Shown one piece after another: positions 1 to 5,806 of a stretch of 6,077 bases of DNA. Both the position numbers and the translations under genes were made by a program. Under the pieces are notes generated by a model. It was not told the DNA's origin, did no database searches, and saw only the letters and a program-made list of their open reading frames with translations. Positions within the stretch are counted from its first letter, which is position 1; each line of letters opens with the position of its first letter. The DNA comes from Comamonas sp. lk (GTDB lineage: Bacteria > Pseudomonadota > Gammaproteobacteria > Burkholderiales > Burkholderiaceae_C): contig CAMDHL010000141.1 of the NCBI GenBank assembly GCA_945898105.1, positions 1-6,077 of the forward strand, in the 5' to 3' direction.

Positions 1-390
1 GGCACCGCGTACGGTGCTGTCAAAGTACAAGGCCTCGGCTTTGCCATCCATGCGTTTTTGCAACCCTGACACGGCCTCGGGTCCTGCGCCTAGCGCTTGC
101 AATTTCTTCAAAAGCGCCGGTGTGGCTTGACCGCTGGCGTCCAGCCCCACAGCTACGGGCATCAGCTTTTGCGAGACCGCTTTGTCTGCAGCTTGCGCGG
201 CAACACCAACGACATGTACGGCCAATCGGCGCGGTGAAGCGTAGTCGCTTACAAGTGAATCTGCAGCGGCCAAGCCTTGGACTTTGAGACTGTCAGCCAG
301 CACCGTCGCGAAGGCAAGCCCCAGCTTTTTCAGCGCCTTGGGCGGCAGCTCTTCTACAAAGAGCTCAACCAGCAGATTTTCGGTCGTCAT
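1..390 (-). CDS. glyS: Glycyl-tRNA synthetase beta subunit, N-terminal part (3' end outside window)
   Basis: The beta subunit of the bacterial alpha2-beta2 glycyl-tRNA synthetase, which charges tRNA-Gly in the cytoplasm; the beta chain mainly handles tRNA binding. The minus-strand frame from the ATG at 388-390 stays open to the window edge and gives 130 residues starting MTTENLLVELFVEELPPKAL. This is the characteristic GlyS N-terminus (E. coli has LVEIGTEELPPKAL), followed by the family's SPRRLAV segment near residue 60. Full-length family members are about 700 residues, so only the first fifth is here. The start at 390 aligns with the E. coli start. An in-frame ATG at 394-396 would add two residues and overlap the glyQ stop in an ATGA; a purine-rich AGAGGG lies upstream and could serve either start. 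The gene begins two bases after the glyQ stop, so the pair is almost certainly co-transcribed and probably translationally coupled. Confidence 0.95.
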   Translation of the reverse strand, partial: MTTENLLVELFVEELPPKALKKLGLAFATVLADSLKVQGLAAADSLVSDYASPRRLAVHVVGVAAQAADKAVSQKLMPVAVGLDASGQATPALLKKLQALGAGPEAVSGLQKRMDGKAEALYFDSTVRGA

Positions 391-392
391 GC

Positions 393-1298
393 TCATGCCG
401 CCCTCTTTGCCATTTGCGCAATCCATTCGGGCGGGGCCATGGGAAAGCCTAGGCGCTCGCGACTCTCGTAGTAGCACTGCGCCACGCCACGCGCCAGATT
501 GCGGATACGGCCCATGTAAGCGGCGCGTTCGGTCACGCTGATGGCACCGCGTGCATCCAGCAGATTGAAGGTATGCGCTGCTTTGAGCACTTGCTCATAA
601 GCGGGCAAGGCGAGCGGCACATCAATCAAATGCTTTGCTTGTTTTTCATGCGCAGTAAACGCGGTGAATAAAAAGTCGGTATCGCTGTGTTCAAAGTTGT
701 AGGTGGACTGCTCCACTTCGTTTTGCTTGTACACATCGCCATATGTCATGTCGGCGGTCCATTGCAAGTTGTAGACGTTGTCCACGCCTTGCAGGTACAT
801 GGCCAGACGCTCCAGGCCGTAGGTGATTTCGCCCGTGACGGGCTTGCAGTCGATGCCGCCTACTTGCTGAAAATAGGTGAACTGCGTCACTTCCATACCG
901 TTGAGCCAGACTTCCCAGCCCAAGCCCCACGCGCCCAAGGTGGGGTTTTCCCAATCGTCTTCCACAAAGCGGATGTCGTTTTGCTTAAGGTCAAAGCCCA
1001 GCGCTTTCAGCGAGCCAAGGTACAAGTCCAGAATATTTGCAGGGGCCGGTTTCATCACTACCTGATACTGGTAGTAGTGCTGCAAGCGGTTGGGATTTTC
1101 GCCGTAGCGCCCGTCTTTGGGGCGGCGACTCGGTTGTACATAAGCAGCTTTCCAAGGCTCGGGGCCGATGGCGCGCAAAAAGGTGGCGGTGTGCGAAGTG
1201 CCTGCGCCGACCTCCATGTCGTAGGGTTGCAGTAGTGCACAGCCCTGCGCGTCCCAATAGGACTGCAGGGTCAAAATTATTTGCTGGAATGTCAACAT
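393..1298 (-). CDS. glyQ: Glycyl-tRNA synthetase alpha subunit
   Basis: The catalytic alpha subunit of tetrameric glycyl-tRNA synthetase, a class II enzyme that forms glycyl-adenylate and transfers glycine to tRNA-Gly with GlyS. With the ATG at 1296-1298 the protein is 301 residues, close to the roughly 300 usual for the family. It opens [15 protein letters not shown] and carries [10 protein letters not shown] (28-37), the motif-2 region [19 protein letters not shown] (53-71), [20 protein letters not shown] (112-131), [13 protein letters not shown] (136-148) and the motif-3-like [13 protein letters not shown] (156-168). All are intact, so the enzyme should be active. The frame also allows a GTG start at 1317-1319, adding seven residues (MPRPSYR). 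I prefer the ATG because homologues as I remember them begin MLTFQQ, but neither start has a clear Shine-Dalgarno sequence. The gene follows lnt after 142 bases and is followed directly by glyS. Confidence 0.97.
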   Translation of the reverse strand: MLTFQQIILTLQSYWDAQGCALLQPYDMEVGAGTSHTATFLRAIGPEPWKAAYVQPSRRPKDGRYGENPNRLQHYYQYQVVMKPAPANILDLYLGSLKALGFDLKQNDIRFVEDDWENPTLGAWGLGWEVWLNGMEVTQFTYFQQVGGIDCKPVTGEITYGLERLAMYLQGVDNVYNLQWTADMTYGDVYKQNEVEQSTYNFEHSDTDFLFTAFTAHEKQAKHLIDVPLALPAYEQVLKAAHTFNLLDARGAISVTERAAYMGRIRNLARGVAQCYYESRERLGFPMAPPEWIAQMAKRAA

Positions 1299-1440
1299 GC
1301 GGTAGCTGGGGCGCGGCACTGGCGCTATGGGTTGGGCTGCTTACAAAGGTTTGCAGCGTGAGCGGGCAATTTTACGGGCCATTGCTTTGGCCGCAGAAGG
1401 CTGGCGCAAGCGCGCGCCTTGCGGTGCAACGCTTGACGCT
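1299..1440. other. Intergenic region between lnt and glyQ; likely glyQS leader
   Basis: A 142-base non-coding gap; 121 bases if the GTG start of glyQ is used. It probably holds the leader of glyQS, but I found no convincing promoter. A TAAAAT-like -10 occurs on the minus strand near 1370, without a recognisable -35. A short inverted repeat, GCTGC at 1336-1340 and GCAGC at 1353-1357, encloses the small palindrome CAAA-GG-TTTG (1344-1353). It would lie just upstream of glyQ in the RNA. I see no T-box and expect none in this lineage. Whether glyQS is read from its own promoter or only from corC-lnt cannot be told from the sequence. Confidence 0.4.
1397..1420 (-). repeat. Imperfect hairpin just after lnt
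   Basis: Arms AAGGC (1397-1401) and GCCTT (1416-1420) pair, and inside them GCGC (1404-1407) pairs with GCGC (1412-1415), leaving a two-base bulge and a four-base loop. The structure sits about 20 bases past the lnt stop codon in the transcribed direction. No run of U follows it (the minus strand continues CTGCGG), so it is not a canonical Rho-independent terminator. It may be an mRNA 3'-end stabiliser, an inefficient attenuator before glyQS, or chance in GC-rich DNA. Confidence 0.4.
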
Positions 1441-3009
1441 TCAATCTGGGCGCCTACGTGCAAAAGCGCAAAAGGCCAAGGCGGCCAGCCCCATCAGCCA
1501 CAGCGGCCACAAGCCCCAGCGCGCCGCCCACCACGCAAACGGCGTCAACCCCATGCGTCCTTGAACCTGGCCCTGCAACACACCTGCGGTCCCGTAGGGC
1601 AGTTGCGCTTGCACCACGCCAGTGTGCGCAATGATGGCGGTAGCACCGGTATTGGTCGCACGTAGCATGGGTAGACCAAATTCCAAAGCCCGCATGCGCG
1701 CAATGCTAAGGTGCTGGGGGATTGCCAGGCCATCGCCAAACCAGGCCAGGTTGCTGACATTGATCAGCGCAGTGGGGGCAGTAGCCGGGTCGACAAATCG
1801 CGTAGCCAGCTCTTCACCAAACAAATCTTCATAACAAATGTGTGCCGCCAAACGCTGGCTTTGCATGGCAAAAGAGGCCTGCCCCAAAGGCCCACGATTG
1901 AAGTCCCCCAAAGGAATGTGCATCAAGTTGGTAAACCAGCGAAAGAATGGCGGAATGAATTCGCCAAAGGGCACCAGGTGATGCTTGTCGTAGCGCTGTA
2001 GTTGTGAATTGGACGGCATAAAGCCGATGACCGAGTTGGTAAAGCCCTGCTGGTTATCGCCCAGCGGGATACCGAAAATAGCCGCATGGCCAGTGGTGCG
2101 CAAGCCGGTGCTCAAGCGGTCCCAATAGCCTGCCGGCAAATCTTGTAGCAGCAAGGGCACAGCCGTCTCTGGCGCCACCACCAAGTCACTGGTCGCGCCC
2201 AGCAATTGGGATTCGTACCAGCTTAGTGCCTGAGGCACGCCGCTGGACTGTTCAAACTTTTCATTCTGCGCGATTCCGCCCTGCAACAAGGTGACGCTGA
2301 AACTACCGGCATCGCGCGTGAACTGGGTCCAGGCTGCGGGGACCATCTGAGGCGCAATCAAGAGCACCAGCGCGGCCAGCATCGCTGCAGTCCCGGTGGG
2401 ACGTACACCACCGGGCGGACGACGACCCATTACGCGCATGACTGCTTGGGTGAAGGCCATACCGACAAAGCCCGCCAATGCGGTGATGCCGTAGGCTCCC
2501 ATCCACGGCGCAAAAAATGCCAAGGGGCCGTCCACATGTGCATAGCCCCCTGCGCCCCAACCAAACCCGGTAAGCCAGGTGCCGCGGGCCATCTCGGCCA
2601 TCATCCACACCAGGGCAAACAAGACCGCACCGGAAAATGCGCCGCGGCGCGCGATGCGCCACCAAAGACCCCCGGCGCACGCAAAATATATTGCCAACAA
2701 GCCCGCCAGCAGCAGCTCAGCCAGCACGGCCAGCGGCGCGGGCATGCCACCATAGATGTGCATGGAGGTAAACAACCACCAAAAGGTGCTTGCCAGATAC
2801 ACCGTAGTGAATACCCAGGCGCGCAGTGCAGCTTGTCCTGCAGAGCGAGCGCCCAAAAGAGTGCCCGCCAATAGCGCCATAGACAGCAATTGCAATACCC
2901 ATTGCGGCTGCCCGTACTCCAGTGCAAAGTGCAAAGGCCAGGCCACACCCGCTGCGTGCAGCACGCCCGCCAGCGAGGGCATAGCAAGCTGCAAGGCCAA
3001 GCGCATCAC
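1441..3009 (-). CDS. lnt: Apolipoprotein N-acyltransferase
   Basis: An inner-membrane enzyme that performs the last step of lipoprotein maturation, moving an acyl chain from phospholipid to the amino group of the lipidated N-terminal cysteine. At 522 residues it matches the family (E. coli Lnt, 512). Hydrophobic segments lie at about 12-30, 36-54, 62-82, 90-118, 123-140, 163-190 and 208-226. A nitrilase-like periplasmic domain follows at about 236-475, with a final membrane segment at about 490-515. The nitrilase triad is complete: Glu281 in VVAPETAVP, Lys342 in YDKHHLVPFGEF and Cys392 in ICYEDLFGE. The LLQGGIAQNEKF strand (241-252) and RATNTGATAII (450-460) are also typical. The first codon is GTG at 3007-3009 and the second is ATG at 3004-3006; either could be the start. 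Both overlap the corC stop (GTGA or TGATG), indicating translational coupling. No good Shine-Dalgarno is visible. The adjacent corC-lnt order is conserved widely in proteobacteria. Confidence 0.97.
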   Translation of the reverse strand: MMRLALQLAMPSLAGVLHAAGVAWPLHFALEYGQPQWVLQLLSMALLAGTLLGARSAGQAALRAWVFTTVYLASTFWWLFTSMHIYGGMPAPLAVLAELLLAGLLAIYFACAGGLWWRIARRGAFSGAVLFALVWMMAEMARGTWLTGFGWGAGGYAHVDGPLAFFAPWMGAYGITALAGFVGMAFTQAVMRVMGRRPPGGVRPTGTAAMLAALVLLIAPQMVPAAWTQFTRDAGSFSVTLLQGGIAQNEKFEQSSGVPQALSWYESQLLGATSDLVVAPETAVPLLLQDLPAGYWDRLSTGLRTTGHAAIFGIPLGDNQQGFTNSVIGFMPSNSQLQRYDKHHLVPFGEFIPPFFRWFTNLMHIPLGDFNRGPLGQASFAMQSQRLAAHICYEDLFGEELATRFVDPATAPTALINVSNLAWFGDGLAIPQHLSIARMRALEFGLPMLRATNTGATAIIAHTGVVQAQLPYGTAGVLQGQVQGRMGLTPFAWWAARWGLWPLWLMGLAALAFCAFARRRPD

Positions 3010-3878
3010 GAGGTAGCAGGCGTGCTCAGAGGTGACACTTTGAACCAGCGCACCGCGCCACCGCGCGTATGCAGCACCACAAACTGCAAGCCCAGCATGA
3101 TGTGGCGCTCTCCACGCTGCGGCACATGGCCCATTTCATGGGCCACCAGGCCGCCTATGGTGTCAAAGTCGTCAGCGTCTTCGCGGGCCAGCAAGTCCAC
3201 GCCGAACGCGCTGCTAACGCGCTCCAATGTAGCGTCACCGTTTACACGGAATGATCGGTCAGGCAGCGCAAACACATCGCCCTCGTCATCGTCGATATCA
3301 AACTCGTCCTCTATCTCACCGACGATTTGCTCCAGCACGTCCTCGATGGTGATGAGTCCTGCGACGCGGCCGAACTCATCGATCACGATGGCTAAATGGT
3401 TGCGGTTGCCTTTGAAGTCGCGCAACAGGTCATTCAGGCCCTTGGTCTCGGGCACAAATACCGCGGGGCGCAAGAGCGCGCGAATATTGAGCTCCGGGGC
3501 ACGCTGCAGTTTGAGTAAATCCTTGGCCATCAGGATGCCGATGATGTTTTCCCGCTCGCCCTCAAACACCGGAAAACGCGAGTGCGCGGTGTCGATCACG
3601 GAATGGAGCAACTCGTCCATAGGCGACTGGATGTCCAGCAAGTCCATGCGCGTGGCCGCCACCATCACGTCGCCGGCTGTCATATCCGCCATGCGGATCA
3701 CGCCCTCTAGCATTGCGCGCGATTGGGCGCCTATGATTTTGTTGTCCTCAGCCTCAGCCAGGGTCTCCATCAGTTCCTCGGCCGAGTCCGGGCCCGGGTG
3801 CAAGAACTCTGCTATGCGTTGCAGAAAAGTTCGCTTGTCTTCTTTGTCGTGGGAATGCGCGGGGTGGGGGTCGGACAC
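3006..3878 (-). CDS. corC: CorC/HlyC-type CBS-domain protein (YbeX family)
   Basis: A 290-residue cytoplasmic protein of the CorC (YbeX) family, linked in E. coli to Mg2+/Co2+ efflux with CorA and to ribosome maintenance; the exact biochemical activity is still debated. After a short polar N-terminus (SDPHPAHSHDKEDKRTFLQ), residues about 66-130 (MTAGDVMVAATRMDLLD ... SRFPVFEGERENIIGILMAKDLL) form the first CBS motif. Residues about 136-190 (LRPAVFVPETKGLNDLLRDFK ... HLAIVIDEFGRVAGLITIEDVLEQIVGEIEDEFD) form the second, with the acidic stretch usual for the family. The C-terminal CorC_HlyC domain runs from about 203 to 285 (FRVNGDATLERV ... DDFDTIGGLVAHEMGHVPQRGE ... VRWFKVSP). There are no membrane segments. 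The start is a GTG at 3876-3878; homologues begin MSDPHP, supporting it, although no Shine-Dalgarno is seen and a small GGCA-GCTT-TGCC hairpin (3887-3898) lies just upstream. The stop overlaps the lnt start. Confidence 0.95.
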   Translation of the reverse strand: MSDPHPAHSHDKEDKRTFLQRIAEFLHPGPDSAEELMETLAEAEDNKIIGAQSRAMLEGVIRMADMTAGDVMVAATRMDLLDIQSPMDELLHSVIDTAHSRFPVFEGERENIIGILMAKDLLKLQRAPELNIRALLRPAVFVPETKGLNDLLRDFKGNRNHLAIVIDEFGRVAGLITIEDVLEQIVGEIEDEFDIDDDEGDVFALPDRSFRVNGDATLERVSSAFGVDLLAREDADDFDTIGGLVAHEMGHVPQRGERHIMLGLQFVVLHTRGGAVRWFKVSPLSTPATS

Positions 3879-3919
3879 TGGCGTGGGGCAAAGCTGCCGT
3901 TTTTGCGAAGCCTCAAGGA

Positions 3920-3945
3920 TAGCCCATTGCCAAGGCAGCGGGCTA
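3920..3945 (-). repeat. Hairpin-forming inverted repeat between the GNAT gene and corC
   Basis: TAGCCC (3920-3925) is repeated inverted as GGGCTA (3940-3945). Inside, after a symmetrical two-base internal loop on each side, TGCC (3928-3931) faces GGCA (3934-3937). The RNA would fold into a compact stem of about nine or ten pairs, starting 22 bases past the GNAT stop codon. On the minus strand it is followed by TCCTTGAGG and not by a U-run, so it does not fit a standard intrinsic terminator. It could separate the GNAT message from corC-lnt or mark a processing site. Confidence 0.6.
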
Positions 3946-3967
3946 CAGGAATTGGCCCAGACAAACC

Positions 3968-4624
3968 CTAGGAACCGGAGTTGCCGCTGGCATCGCGAAT
4001 GGCCTGGCGCGCTTCCTGGATACCCGCCAGCAAAGCCCAGACATGCCGCGCCTGCGTTTTGAGTTGGTAGTCGGTGTCAGCAATCTGCGCATCCACCGCC
4101 TCATGCCAATGCGATTGCAGCGTGGGCGACGGCAGGGTCAGGTAGGCCTCGGACTCCGAACCCAAGCGCTCCACCGTGGCGCCTGCGCGCTGCGCAATGT
4201 GCAACATGGCGGTGTTTTCGCTCAGGGCGTGGATGAACATCAGCGAAATACGATCGTTACGTGCATGCAGAACCGCCCGGGCAAACAACTCAGTGCCAAA
4301 ACCACGCCCGCGCCAGGCTGGCAGCACAGAAACGCCAAACTCCCCGCAGCTGGCGGCCTCTGGTTCGTGGATATAAGCCAAGTGCGCCATGGCAATCAAG
4401 CAGAGCTTGCGGTTGTAAATGCCAAACACCCGATCGCGCCCAAAGTCCAGGTTAGCCACATAGTGCTCGATTTGCGCGTCCTGGGCGGCGTAGCCAAACC
4501 GCAGGTAGCGGTCAGCCCCGTCTAGCGCCAATAAGTGGGCCAGCAGATCCGGGCGATCCTGGACATGCAACTCGCGAACTGGCACAAAGCCGTCATGCAC
4601 GTCAGCAGAAGAGGGGGCGTTCAT
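3968..4624 (-). CDS. GNAT-family N-acetyltransferase, substrate unknown
   Basis: A 218-residue protein with a single GCN5-related acetyltransferase fold, expected to move an acetyl group from acetyl-CoA to an unidentified amine. Visible features, numbered from the chosen start, are an N-terminal VPVRELHVQDRPDLLAHLLAL segment, YLRFGY (40-45), GIYNRKLCLIAMAHL as the central strands, and the acetyl-CoA motif A GVSVLPAWRGRGFGTELF. In motif A, R105-x-x-G108-x-G110 forms the pyrophosphate loop. SENTAMLHIAQRAGATVERLGSESEAYLTL resembles motif B. A C-terminal tail of about 50 residues (SHWHEAVDAQIADTDYQLKTQARHVWALL) is predicted to be helical. The frame stays open upstream to an ATG at 4736-4738, with further ATGs at 4697-4699 and 4628-4630. 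I chose 4622-4624 because the upstream 38 codons do not resemble any GNAT N-terminus, begin inside a palindrome, and a TATAGT -10-like box (minus strand, 4707-4712) would put transcription start near 4700. No clear Shine-Dalgarno supports any choice. No neighbour suggests a substrate. Confidence 0.85.
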   Translation of the reverse strand: MNAPSSADVHDGFVPVRELHVQDRPDLLAHLLALDGADRYLRFGYAAQDAQIEHYVANLDFGRDRVFGIYNRKLCLIAMAHLAYIHEPEAASCGEFGVSVLPAWRGRGFGTELFARAVLHARNDRISLMFIHALSENTAMLHIAQRAGATVERLGSESEAYLTLPSPTLQSHWHEAVDAQIADTDYQLKTQARHVWALLAGIQEARQAIRDASGNSGS

Positions 4625-4768
4625 CGCCATCAGCACAAACTGCCACGGCGCCAACAGTTTGGATAAGAACCAGTAAAACCCGGAAGTGATGGCATGCATG
4701 CGGCCCACTATAAGGGTTTTCCCTAGGTTACACCGCATTTAAGGTCAAACCTGACCTTAAAAATACCC
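4625..4768. other. Intergenic region between cysK and the GNAT gene
   Basis: This 144-base gap holds a 24-base perfect palindrome at its cysK end (listed separately), a short AGGG-TTTT-CCCT repeat (4713-4724) and a self-complementary GCATGCATGC (4692-4701). On the minus strand TATAGT (4707-4712) matches five of six bases of a sigma-70 -10 box, but no acceptable -35 lies 16-18 bases upstream. The GNAT promoter is therefore only suggested. Three upstream in-frame ATGs cross part of the region, so some of it would be coding if the long GNAT start were right. Confidence 0.4.
4738..4761. repeat. Perfect 24-base palindrome (10-base arms, 4-base spacer) after cysK
   Basis: TTTAAGGTCA (4738-4747) is followed by AACC and then by its exact reverse complement TGACCTTAAA (4752-4761). 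A second, smaller palindrome, AGGT-CAA-ACCT (4742-4752), overlaps it, so AGGT/ACCT half-sites recur. The element begins seven bases after the cysK stop codon. Neither strand has a T-run after the repeat (the plus strand continues AATACCC, the minus strand TGCGG), which argues against a standard Rho-independent terminator. It could be a cysK mRNA 3' stem-loop, an operator for the downstream GNAT gene, or both. The pairing is seen directly; the function is inferred. Confidence 0.9.
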
Positions 4769-5686
4769 TTACGCTGGCAAAAAGCCCTCAATCGACAAAT
4801 AACGCTCGCCGGTGTCGTAGTTGAAGCCCAGCACCTTCGCGCCTGCGGGCAGTTCGGGCAATTTTTGGGCAATCGCGGCCAACGTGGCGCCGCTGCTGAT
4901 GCCGACCAGGATGCCTTCTTGCGCGGCGCTACGGCGGGCCATTTCGCGTGAAGCTTCGGCTTCGACCTGGATCACGCCATCGAGCAAGTCGGTGTGCAGG
5001 TTTTTGGGAATGAAGCCCGCACCAATGCCTTGGATCGGGTGTGGCGAGGGCGCGCCGCCGGAGATGACCGGGCTTTGCGTGGGCTCCACCGCAAACACCT
5101 TTAGGCCCGGCCACTTAGCCTTGAGCACCTGTGCCACGCCGGTGAGGTGGCCACCCGTACCCACGCCAGTGATGATGGCGTCCAACCCCTCAGGAAAGTC
5201 GGCCAGAATTTCCAGCGCAGTGGTGCGGGTGTGCACTTCCACGTTGGCCGGATTTTCAAACTGCTGCGGCATCCAGGCGCCAGGCGTGGCGTCGACCAGC
5301 TCCTGCGCGCGAGCAATGGCGCCCTTCATACCTTTTTCGCGCGGCGTCAGGTCAAAGCTGGCGCCATAGGCCAGCATCAGGCGACGGCGCTCGATGGACA
5401 TGCTGTCGGGCATGACCAAAATCAGCTTGTAGCCTTTGACGGCGGCCACCATGGCCAGGCCTACACCGGTGTTGCCCGAAGTGGGCTCGATGATGGTGCC
5501 GCCGGCCTTGAGCACGCCGGACTTTTCTGCAGCCTCCACCATAGCCAGCGCGATGCGGTCCTTGATCGAGCCGCCCGGGTTGCTGCGCTCGGACTTAATC
5601 CAGACCTGGGCATCCGGGCCGAACAGGCGGTTGATGCGAACGTGCGGCGTGTTGCCAATGGTGTGCAGGATGTTGTCGGCTTTCAT
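4769..5686 (-). CDS. cysK: Cysteine synthase A (O-acetylserine sulfhydrylase)
   Basis: A pyridoxal-phosphate enzyme that makes L-cysteine from O-acetyl-L-serine and sulfide, the last step of sulfur assimilation, in the cytoplasm. It has 305 residues, near the family's 300-320. Visible features are the N-terminal [15 protein letters not shown], the PLP lysine Lys42 in NPGGSIKDR, the substrate loop TSGNTG (69-74), [10 protein letters not shown] (92-101), QQFENPAN (141-148), the phosphate-binding loop GVGTGGH (174-180), [10 protein letters not shown] (218-227) and GISSGA (262-267). The C-terminus is [32 protein letters not shown] and [10 protein letters not shown] favour CysK over CysM, though the short C-terminus can lead to a CysM or generic label. 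A clear Shine-Dalgarno CGGAG sits five bases before the ATG (5684-5686). The gene diverges from rnpB and is followed by a palindrome and the GNAT gene. CysB control is known for enteric cysK, but I could not identify a site here. Confidence 0.93.
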   Translation of the reverse strand: MKADNILHTIGNTPHVRINRLFGPDAQVWIKSERSNPGGSIKDRIALAMVEAAEKSGVLKAGGTIIEPTSGNTGVGLAMVAAVKGYKLILVMPDSMSIERRRLMLAYGASFDLTPREKGMKGAIARAQELVDATPGAWMPQQFENPANVEVHTRTTALEILADFPEGLDAIITGVGTGGHLTGVAQVLKAKWPGLKVFAVEPTQSPVISGGAPSPHPIQGIGAGFIPKNLHTDLLDGVIQVEAEASREMARRSAAQEGILVGISSGATLAAIAQKLPELPAGAKVLGFNYDTGERYLSIEGFLPA

Positions 5687-5691
5687 GGTGT

Positions 5692-5696
5692 CTCCG
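5692..5696 (-). promoter_or_regulatory. Ribosome binding site of cysK
   Basis: CGGAG on the minus strand, five bases before the ATG at 5684-5686. It is the clearest Shine-Dalgarno sequence in the window and fixes the cysK start. Confidence 0.65.
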
Positions 5697-5758
5697 GTAT
5701 TGGTTTATGGCAGCCAGCGCAGCGGCTTTTATGAAGCTACTATTTTGGGGCAGATTGG

Positions 5759-5787
5759 GCTATCGGGGGGTTATAAGGATATGCCAA
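5759..5787 (-). promoter_or_regulatory. Candidate cysK promoter
   Basis: On the minus strand TTGGCA (5782-5787, five of six matches to TTGACA) is separated by 17 bases from GATAGC (5759-5764, three of six matches to TATAAT). A transcript would start near 5752 and have a leader of about 65 bases. A better -10 alone, TATAAC (5770-5775), has no good -35. Both choices overlap the proposed rnpB promoter on the other strand. Confidence 0.35.
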
Positions 5788-5805
5788 GGCCGATAATCTC
5801 CCCCG
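5761..5805. repeat. Nested inverted repeats over the cysK/rnpB promoter region
   Basis: TATCGG (5761-5766) is repeated inverted as CCGATA (5790-5795), and overlapping it CGGGGG (5764-5769) is repeated inverted as CCCCCG (5800-5805). The two pairings share bases, so only one could form at a time in single strands. They flank and overlap both candidate promoters. They may be protein-binding half-sites or chance. Confidence 0.5.
5771..5797 (+). promoter_or_regulatory. Candidate rnpB promoter
   Basis: GATAAT (5792-5797) matches five of six bases of a sigma-70 -10 box and ends nine bases before the expected first base of RNase P RNA at about 5807. Upstream, TTATAA (5771-5776) is a weak -35 at a short 15-base spacing. 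Because rnpB transcripts in enteric bacteria begin at the mature 5' end, this position is sensible, but the -35 match is poor. Confidence 0.4.
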
Positions 5806-5806
5806 T

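Noticed and set aside
1320..1440. A T-box or other glycine-sensing leader before glyQS
   Set aside because: No T-box signature sequence, specifier stem or antiterminator is present, and T-boxes are not expected in betaproteobacteria.
3125..3139. HEMGH in CorC (residues 247-251) looks like the HExxH zinc-protease motif
   Set aside because: It falls inside the CorC_HlyC domain segment GGLVAHE-GHVP-RGE, where relatives have HELGHVP, and there is no protease fold around it. The match is chance.
2890..4062. A long plus-strand open frame (390 codons) and others such as 2446-2874, 1037-1564, 687-1235 and 5147-5734
   Set aside because: They are antisense to well-supported genes (corC, lnt, glyQ, cysK), have low-complexity Ser/Arg-rich or Gly/Ala/His-rich compositions typical of shadow frames in GC-rich DNA, and show no domain.
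4625..4738. A membrane anchor or signal peptide at the start of the GNAT protein
   Set aside because: The hydrophobic stretch appears only if the longest start is used, and that start lies inside a palindrome, has no ribosome site and is upstream of the only promoter-like box.
4738..4768. The cysK palindrome as a Rho-independent terminator
   Set aside because: No T-run follows the repeat on either strand and the stem is AT-rich at its base, so I call it a palindrome of unknown role.
5726..5745. TTTTATGAAGCTACTATTTT as one of the short intergenic repeats common in Comamonadaceae
   Set aside because: It resembles half of such a repeat, but there is no inverted partner nearby and no second copy in the window, so it cannot be supported here.
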